DNA of 64,000 nt. It comes from Rhizophagus clarus. Lineage: Eukaryota > Glomeromycota > Glomeromycetes > Glomerales > Glomeraceae. The DNA lies in contig BLAL01000319.1 in NCBI GenBank assembly GCA_015698045.1, positions 1 through 64,000 of the forward strand. The letters run 5' to 3'. The notes under the pieces were generated by a model, which worked only from the letters and a program-made list of their open reading frames with translations, was not told the origin of the DNA and did no database searches. Positions 57,071 through 64,000 of the stretch are shown here, in pieces. The stretch's first letter is position 1; each line of letters begins with the position of its first letter. A program made the translations under genes and the position numbers.

Positions 57071-57774
57071 ATAGAATGAACTAATTATAATTATATCATA
57101 ATTATAACATTACAGTACAATTACAGCATTACAATTTTCAAACTAGGTTGCAATTTATTACTTATAATACTGTATCTTATAATTACAGTTATAGGTAACA
57201 TCTTTAAATTTACTGTGCTATATTTGATAATTAGATTATTAGGTTCAATATTATTTTAATTTATATTAAATTTATATGCATACTAGTAACTTGTTCCTAA
57301 AATATAATACTTTAATAAATAATTTAATTTAAATTTTTTTTTTATTTTTTAATTATATAACAAATATTTATTAAAATTATTTTTTTTTAAATGAATTTTA
57401 TAAAAAATTTCAATAATAAAATTCTTATTAAATAATTACAATAAATTCTTTTGCAAATCTTCACAGGATCCCGAATAATACTAATATAACTCATATACAG
57501 GTTTGCGTAGAGTTTATATGAAGTTACTTTTTAAATCCACAAATTGAGTTTGTATAAATCAGTCAATTTGGGAGTAACTCACATTTTATGTTTGCGTAGA
57601 GTTTATAATAGATATATGTGGATTTATTTTTAAAAAATACTAATTTCGGTAAATGTAAATTACTCAGTATTTACCAAAATTTATTCTATTTTATTTATTT
57701 TTTCAGTATTTTAGACCAAATTTATTTATTTTTATTATTCTTTTTCAGTTTTCAATACCCTAATTCCAAAAGTT

Positions 57775-59200
57775 ACGTCATGTTTTTCGTCTGGCAACAC
57801 TACAAAAAAAATAAAAAAAAACAATTAATTAATTAAAAAAAAAACAATAAAAAACACCTCCCCACCCTTCCTTACCTAAATTCCAAAAGTCCAGTCGTGC
57901 TTTTCATCTGGCAACACTACAAAAAAGAAAAAAAAATTAATTAATTAGTTAAAAAAAAATACTGAAAAACACTTCCCCACCCTCCCTTACCTTAATTCCA
58001 AAAGTCTGGTCATGCTTTTCGTCTGGCAACACTACAAAAAAGAAAAAAAAAATTAATTTAATTAATTAAAAAAAACAATGAAATACACCTCCCCAACTCT
58101 CTCTTACCTTAATTCCAAAAGTCTGGTCATACTTTTCGTCTGGCAACACTACAAAAAAGAAAAAAAAATAATTTAATTAATTAAAAAAAATAATGAAATA
58201 CACCTCCCCAACTATCTCTTACCTTAATTCCCAAAGTCCAGTCGTATTTTTCATCTGGCAACACTACAAAAAAGAAAAAAAATAATAATTAATTAATTAA
58301 TAATGAAAAACACCTTCCTCAACTCTCCCTTACTTTAATTTCAAAAGTCTGGTCATGCTTTTCGTCTGGCAATATTACAAAAAATAAAAAAAAAGTTAAT
58401 AATTAATTAAAAAAACAATAAAACATCTCCCCCAACCCTCACTTACCTTAATTCCAAAAGTCTGGTCATGCTTTTCATCTGGTAACATTACAAAAAAAGA
58501 ACAAAAAAAAATTAATAATTTAATTAATTAAAAAAAACAATGAAATACACCTTCCCAACTCTCTTTTACCTTAATTCCCAAAGTCTGGTCATGCTTTTCG
58601 TCTGGCAACACTACAAAAAAGAAAAAAAAAATAATTTAATTAATTAAAAAAAATAATAAAATATACCTTCCCAACTATCTTTTACCTTAATTCCCAAAGT
58701 TCAGTCGTATTTTTCATCTGGCAACACTACAAAAAAGAAAAAAAATAATAATTAATTAATTAATAATGAAAAACATCTTCCTCAACTTTCCCTTATTTTA
58801 ATTTCAAAAGTCTGGTCATGCTTTTCGTCTGGCAATATTACAAAAAATAAAAAAAAAGTTAATAATTAATTAAAAAAACAATGAAACATCTCCCCCAACC
58901 CTCACTTACCTTAATTCCAAAAGTCTGGTCATGCTTTTCATCTGGTAACATTACAAAAAAAGAACAAAATAAAATTAATAATTTAATTAATTAAAAAAAA
59001 AACAATGAAATACACCTCCCCAACTCTCTTTTACCTTAATTCCCAAAGTCTGGTCATATTTTTCGTCTGGCAACACTACAAAAAGAAAAAAAAAGTTAAT
59101 AATTAATTAAAAAAAATAATGAAACACCTCCCCCAACCCCCACTTACCTTAATTCCAAAAGTCTGTTCATGCTTTTCATCTGGCAACACTACAAAAATAA
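57775..59200 (-). other. Micro-exon array B', about 13 units
   Basis: Inverted relative to array B, transcription sense minus. Unit spacing 112-122 bp: acceptor TTTTTTGTAG, block TGTTGCCAGACGAAAAGCAT...CTTTTGGAATTAAG, donor GTAAGGGAG or GTAAGAGAG, palindromic TTAATTAATTAA, T-run. Two groups of units (about 58130-58480 and 58600-58960) are nearly identical to each other, showing amplification of several units at a time. Confidence 0.6.
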
Positions 59201-59213
59201 ACTGAATTAAAAA

Positions 59214-59275
59214 AAGATCAGATATTCAGATTATCTGATTAGATCGGCAAATCACATGATTCTGCCTTTATACCA
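59214..59275 (-). promoter_or_regulatory. Promoter-like leader of array B'
   Basis: Minus strand: GGTATAAAGGCAG, TCATGTGA, TTGCCGATCTAATCAGATAA, GATCAGATA-type end; the same order as 35229-35286. Confidence 0.45.
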
Positions 59276-59541
59276 AATAATTCTTTTATAAATTTAAAAA
59301 TTTTTTTTTAATTAAGATATAAGTTTGCATAGTGTTACTATAAAAAAAAAGTTGCGTAGAGTTAATAGTAAACGCATGCAGATCATTTGTGAGTTATATT
59401 AGTATTGTTTGGAGTTTTATCTTCACTATATATTTTATTTTTTAATATCAATCAATTTGTATAAATAATTAATTATTATTATAAATAAAATATCTTTTTT
59501 AAGTTATAATGATATAATAAAATAATATTATTTAATAATAT

Positions 59542-59700
59542 CCAATTATAAAATAATTATTACTTATTATTTAATAATATCCAATTATAAAATAATTATT
59601 ACTTATTATTTAATAATATCCAATTATAAAATAATTATTACTTATTATTTAATAATATCCAATTATAAAATAATTATTACTTATTATTTAATAATATAAA
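59542..59700. repeat. 39-bp tandem repeat, 4 copies
   Basis: ATATCCAATTATAAAATAAT followed by TATTACTTATTATTTAATA, copies starting near 59542, 59581, 59620 and 59659, virtually identical. Confidence 0.92.
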
Positions 59701-59704
59701 ATTT

Positions 59705-60885
59705 TATAGTATTAAATATTTTTTTTTTTTATGTTTTGAATATTGATTAATCAGATCATTTAGGTAATTTTATATAATCATATTAAATTAATTATTGATT
59801 TTATAAATAAGTAATTAATCAATTGGTAACAAATTTAATTAATTCAGATCTTTAGGAGTGTGCCAGAAATCAGCTTGATTTAATAGAAGAATGGGAAGAT
59901 AACCTAAAAATTAGGTTCCTATGATTGGCTATAAATTATATAATATATATAATATATTATTATTATTTATATATTAAAATAGTTTTTTGCAATTATCTAA
60001 CCATCTAATAGCTCAATTTAAGTAAATTTTTTTTTGTTTTATAGAGCTTAATAAAAGCTATAAATAAAAAAACATTCATAAATATTAGATTACTAAATCC
60101 CAATTTAATTATATATATTATTATATATTTTTTTAATCAATTAAAATGTGATCATCAGGAAAGTTATATCAGTTCAGATCTGCAGTGATCTGTGATTTTG
60201 GCAGATTGCCGCTTTTTTTTATGCAAATTTTGATAAAAATCTGCGCAATATTGCAGAAACAGCTTTTCACGTTTTTTCAACAATTTTTTTCATAAAAATC
60301 TTTAACCATCTGCAACTTTAGAGATTGCCGAACATTTTAACACAAAATCTTTGAAGATTTTTAAGTATGTTCATTTTACTTTTAGTTTTGATCGATATAC
60401 TAGTACTAAACTTTTTTTAAACTTTGAAATTTTTTTTTGCAAAGAAATTTTATTTTTATTTATTTGATAAACTTTGCATAAACTTTCTAAACTCTAATTT
60501 ATTTTAAATTTCAATAAAACTTTTTTAGAGATTTTTTTAAAAAAAAAAAAGTTTTTTTTACATGCAAAATTTTAAATAACATTTTCTATACACTAGAACA
60601 TTTGTTTCTTTAAATGATATCGCAAAAAAATTATCAAAGAAAAAAATTGGTATTTTCTTAGGCTTAGTTCAATGGAATAGTTAAGCTAATCAGACTTCGA
60701 ACTGAATTTTCTTTAAATTCGCGTACAATTTGATAATCTACATATTTTGATAATCAAAAAAAAATTTTTTACATTTTTTGAAAATAATCTTTTTAAATAA
60801 AACAGTAGAATAAAACACTACTTTTTTTCAATTTGAAGATAACCTTTGAAAAAAAATAACACTCTTTCTTCTTATACACATATAC
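59705..60885. other. AT-rich interval, no gene seen
   Basis: Contains CTGCAGTGATCTGTGATTTT and AATCTGCGCAATATTGCAGA near 60180-60255, related to words at 36830 and 63760, and long A/T runs. No coding supported. Confidence 0.4.
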
Positions 60886-60889
60886 GTTT

Positions 60890-63400
60890 TTCTAGTCTTA
60901 CCTTGACCTGCTTAAATGCTTCAAAGGTAACAACAAAACTTATAATAATGTTATAATTTATCATAAGCTGATCCCTTTGCTATTTAATAAACGTTAATAA
61001 TGTTCATATTTCATTATTTTAGGGTTCAAAATACCCTGAACTCTTCCTGGACGCTGCAGCACCAAGACTCTATTCGAAGGTAAAACCTTCAAAAATGTGT
61101 TTTTTTTTGTTGATTTAATGAACGTTAATAGCGTTCATTTTTCTTTTTTTTTATTTTTTAAAGTCCAGAACACCGGAAAGACAAGTTTCAGACTCCCATT
61201 TTGAAGGTTGTCTTCAAAAAAATATTTATATATTTAATTGATGAATGTTGTTAATGTTCGAATTTCATATTTTATTAGATCCAGAACACTAAAAATGAGT
61301 GTGAGTTCTGGACTTAACTTCAAAGGTACTGTAAACTTCGAAAAAAAAATAATTTTTATTTTTTATTTTAACGAATATTAGCTAATGTTCGTTTTACGTT
61401 TTATAAGTCTAGAACTCTGATGTTACGAGCTCCAGACTGAAATTTTGAAGCTAATAGGCTTAGGTAAGCTTCGACAATTATTATTTTTTTAATGAACATT
61501 AACTAAAAGTTCGTTTGTTTTTTTTAGGTTCAGTCTCCTATTTCGACCCATTTTGAAGGTAAACTTTAAAATTTTTCATTTTTCATTTTCTTAATGAAAG
61601 CTAGTTAATAGTATTTATTTTGTTATTAATAAGTCTATGATACCGAAGATATGGATTAAGGACTCCATTCGAAAAAATAAATTTTTTTTTATTTTTACTT
61701 CAATGAATGTTTTTAATGTTCAATTTTTATTTTTTTCTTTTTTGGTCTAACGAAATTCGAAGGTGATTCACTTTCAAATTTTCTTAATTTTCTTTTTATT
61801 TTTATTATAAAAGCATTACTAACGTTCATTTCTTATCCTGGACGTCAAAGTAGGGCCCTCGAAAATAACTTTAATTATTTTTTTTATTTAATAAACGTTT
61901 ACTAATGTTCTTTATTTTTTTTATTCTAGGAAGCCGGGTGCATTTTTGACTTTTGTTTTTCAAAGGCAAATCTTCAAATTTTTAATTTTTTCTTTTTTTT
62001 TTAATGAACGGTTTATTAACGTTCTTTAATTTTCTTTTTAATCTTTTTTTGTAGATTGCGGCTGAATCCCTAGAAGAAATTTTGAGGATAGAACTTCAAA
62101 ATTTATTTAATTTCTTTTTTTAATGAGATGTTTGTTGATATTTCAGTTTTTTCTTTTTATAGGTCAGTGGCTTCCTGAAATATTATAGAACTTCAAAGGT
62201 ATTTGAAGTTATATTTTTTTTTGAAATTTTTTCTTAACAAAACGTTTGCAAATAATGTTTCATTTATTTGTTTCTTGTAGATTTACGGTTACTGAACCAA
62301 TTTTTTGAAGGTAAAATTTCAAAGTTTTTTTTTTTAACTAACATGATAATTAACGCTTTGAATTTGTTTTTTGTAGGTCCACAACACCAACCAGACAGAA
62401 TTTTAAAGAAAAATATTAAAATTTTATTATTTGTTTTTTTTAAACCAAAATGGCGACTAACGTTTTTGTTTTCTCTTTTGTAGTTTTGCGTCTTTCCTGG
62501 ATTTTGAAGGTAGCTTCAAAAAAAATAACTTTTTTTTATTTTATCTCAACGAACGTTAACTACTGACGTTCATTTTCTTTTTTCAGATCTGGAAATCTAA
62601 AGCTGACCGGATAATTCGAAGATAAAAAAAAACAGAAATTATTTTAATTTTTCTTTTTTATTTAAGGATAGAGTGTATCTACGCCACAACATATATATGA
62701 TTTTAGACTAAAAAATGTAGATCATCATGTGACCCAAAACGAGCAAAATTTATGATTTCTCGCAAACTACCATATGAATTTTGTTAAATACACATTTAAA
62801 AAGAGTATAAACATACGCTTCATTTATTTATTAAAGTGTTTAACCATTTGCTATTAGTCTTTTTGAATGTATTTAGACTTTTAAAATCAAATATGACTAA
62901 TAATAAAAAAATAAAATGGTATTAATAAAAAATTTTATTTGAATAAGTAAATGCACAATGATTTTTTGACATAAATATTCTTTTTTATTATACTATTAAC
63001 TTGTAAGGTTTCATAAGTTTAAAGTTAATTTGAAGATATGTTCTCTAGGTGATTCGCAACTTACCATAGAAGATTCACAACTTAATGACGACTTCATAGT
63101 GTAATATTTCGTTATAAGCCTTATTTGTATTATACTTTACTAAAGTTTATTTGAAAGACAGAAACTCTAGCTTTCTAAAGAATACTTTTAAACAGTTTTC
63201 ATAAAATATTGAGTGAGTTTTCCTTGTAGCGAAGTAAAAAAAAAAATGATTTTTTTTTTAGCCATATGATCAGCCATGTCGATCCCTCTACCCTTAAATG
63301 ATGTATCTAATATTTCCATTTATTCTTTTGTAGATTTGTGGTTTTCCGGCCACTTCCTAAGTAAAATTTCGAAGGTGAAATTCCTGAATCTCTTTAGAAG
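60890..63400 (+). other. Micro-exon array C, about 16 units
   Basis: Blocks of 26-57 nt after poly-T-(G)TAG, nearly all ending TT(T)GAAG or TTCGAAG or TTCAAAG at a GTAAA-type donor. Starts near 61022, 61167, 61281, 61404, 61530, 61631, 61928, 62055, 62162, 62281, 62377, 62484, 62587 and 63334. Typical opening TCCAGAACACC. Spacers of 70-90 nt contain palindromes such as AATGAACG-TTAATAG-CGTTCATT (61117-61139) just upstream of the T-run. Lengths vary and no single frame stays open, so coding is unproven. Units 15 and 16 are separated by a TTAA-flanked insertion. Drift between units is larger than in array B, so array C is older. Confidence 0.55.
62666..63293. mobile_element. 628-bp TIR element flanked by TTAA
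   Basis: Left GGATAGAGTGTATC, right (reverse strand) GGGTAGAGGGATC, with TTAA at 62662-62665 and 63294-63297. TTAA duplication is the piggyBac target preference, though piggyBac ends usually start CC, so the family is open. About 550 bp match 28965-29517 almost exactly. Inserted in an intron-like spacer of array C. No coding. Confidence 0.8.
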
Positions 63401-64000
63401 TGATACATTTTGACGCGTCTTGTTAGGTGCACTATTTTTTGAAGGAGTTAAAGGTTGTTTGTTAGAATCGAACCAACTAGAGACATGTCCAAACCATTAA
63501 CAACAGATTTTATAGTACGGTAAAGAAAGAAGAAACTTTAGTTTTAGCATTTAATAAACAGTATAGTAAATTTATATTAGTATATGCCTTTGTTTGTAAA
63601 TGCTTTAATTAAATAAATTAATTGATGCTAGTCAATGTTAAAATGCAATAATAATTATTAAATATTTTGGAAATTTTCGCAAATTTATTTTGAAAATTTC
63701 TGCAGATTTTTTGGTATTTGAAATTTTTCTGTGATGTGCATTAGCATGTCCTTAGATTTGCGCAAAAATGTACTTTGCAGAATTGCGCAAATCTGCAGAT
63801 CAAAATTTTTCCCGATACATTAGGTAGAGGGTAGGAGGGTAAAGGCTACTAATTGAAGGAAATCAGCTGATTACTGGTATACTTCTTATTATAATTTTCT
63901 ATTCTAAAAATTAATTTTTTAAAATTTGTTGTAAATAAAATGTTTAAATTTTTTATAAATAAATTTTTTAATTATAAATCATAGTACTTATAATGATTAA
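63401..64000. other. AT-rich end of window, no gene seen
   Basis: Contains GCAAATCTGCAGATC near 63788 and GGTAGAGGGTAGGAGGG near 63823, the latter like the TTAA element's end. No coding supported. Confidence 0.4.

Larger units (their letters stand above)
57465..59418. mobile_element. hAT-type non-autonomous element, 1954 bp, TSD ATCTTCAC, carrying array B'
   Basis: Left end AGGATCCCGAATAATACTAA, right end (reverse strand) AAAACTCCAAACAATACTAA, then TATAACTCA on both. Exact 8-bp duplication ATCTTCAC at 57457-57464 and 59419-59426. Both subterminal regions carry GTTTGCGTAGAGTT/TTGCGTAGAGTTAA words. The interior is the 13-unit array B'. No transposase. This is the complete form of the element that is nested and left-truncated at 35.2-36.4 kb. 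Confidence 0.88.

Noticed and set aside
1-64000. tRNA, rRNA or LTR retrotransposon
   Set aside because: I looked for tRNA B-box-like GGTTCGAATCC, rRNA-like GC-rich blocks, and long direct terminal repeats around gag/pol motifs; none found that I can support.

Overview
Organism and overall character. The window starts in 1.2 kb of CCCTAA telomere repeat, so base 1 is (or is close to) a left chromosome end. Everything after it is very AT-rich. It holds short GT-AG introns, DNA transposons, one decayed LINE, many TIR elements and very few host genes. The telomere repeat, base composition, small introns, FAR1/MULE and Tc1 transposases, an AIG1-like P-loop fragment and tandem short-exon arrays fit an arbuscular mycorrhizal fungus of the Rhizophagus type. 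That name is inference from gene style; the sequence itself proves only a eukaryote.

Layout. 1-1227 telomere; 1228-2251 subtelomere; 2252-8740 a decayed APE-type LINE joined at its 5' side to a short telomeric tract; 8750-10620 exon/intron-like fragments interrupted by a TIR element with hairpin tandem repeats; 12.1-12.9 kb a coding relic; 15.2-17.6 kb micro-exon array A; 18.0-18.3 kb a truncated AIG1-like GTPase; 19893-21000 a hAT-type non-autonomous element; 21628-25832 an intact-looking Tc1 (DD34E) transposon with long TIRs made of tandem repeats; 27.0 kb a small ORF; 30.5-33.2 kb a long inverted-repeat structure around a relic gene; 33.4-34.3 kb a charged-repeat multi-exon relic; 34816-36651 a hAT-type element containing micro-exon array B; 39.8-41.2 kb and 46.0-47.4 kb two inverted copies of a divergent pair of secreted Gly/Ala-rich protein genes; 43-44 and 53-54 kb further micro-exon-like stretches; 49425-52003 a MULE transposase with degenerate telomere repeats just upstream; 54.1-55.7 kb a TIR element with a minisatellite; 57465-59418 a hAT-type element carrying the inverted, longer copy of array B; 60.9-63.4 kb micro-exon array C, interrupted by a TTAA-flanked element.

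What stands out. (1) At least three unrelated tandem arrays (A, B/B', C) share one plan: a short exon-like block of about 25-57 nt ending in a 5' splice site (AAG/GTAAG or similar), then an intron-like spacer of about 60-90 nt with a short palindrome just upstream of a poly-T tract and TAG. Array B travels inside hAT-type transposons and has a conserved TATA-like leader. (2) A divergent gene pair for secreted Gly/Ala-rich membrane proteins was duplicated as an inverted repeat. The real coding frames run through a 62-72 bp intron and are not the long Pro- or Leu/Val-rich ORFs. One of the four copies has decayed. (3) Four TIR elements have exact 8-bp target duplications and two insertions can be checked against empty sites inside this same window.

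Limits. All calls come from reading sequence; no alignment, splice predictor or database was run. Splice sites and expression of the arrays are predictions.
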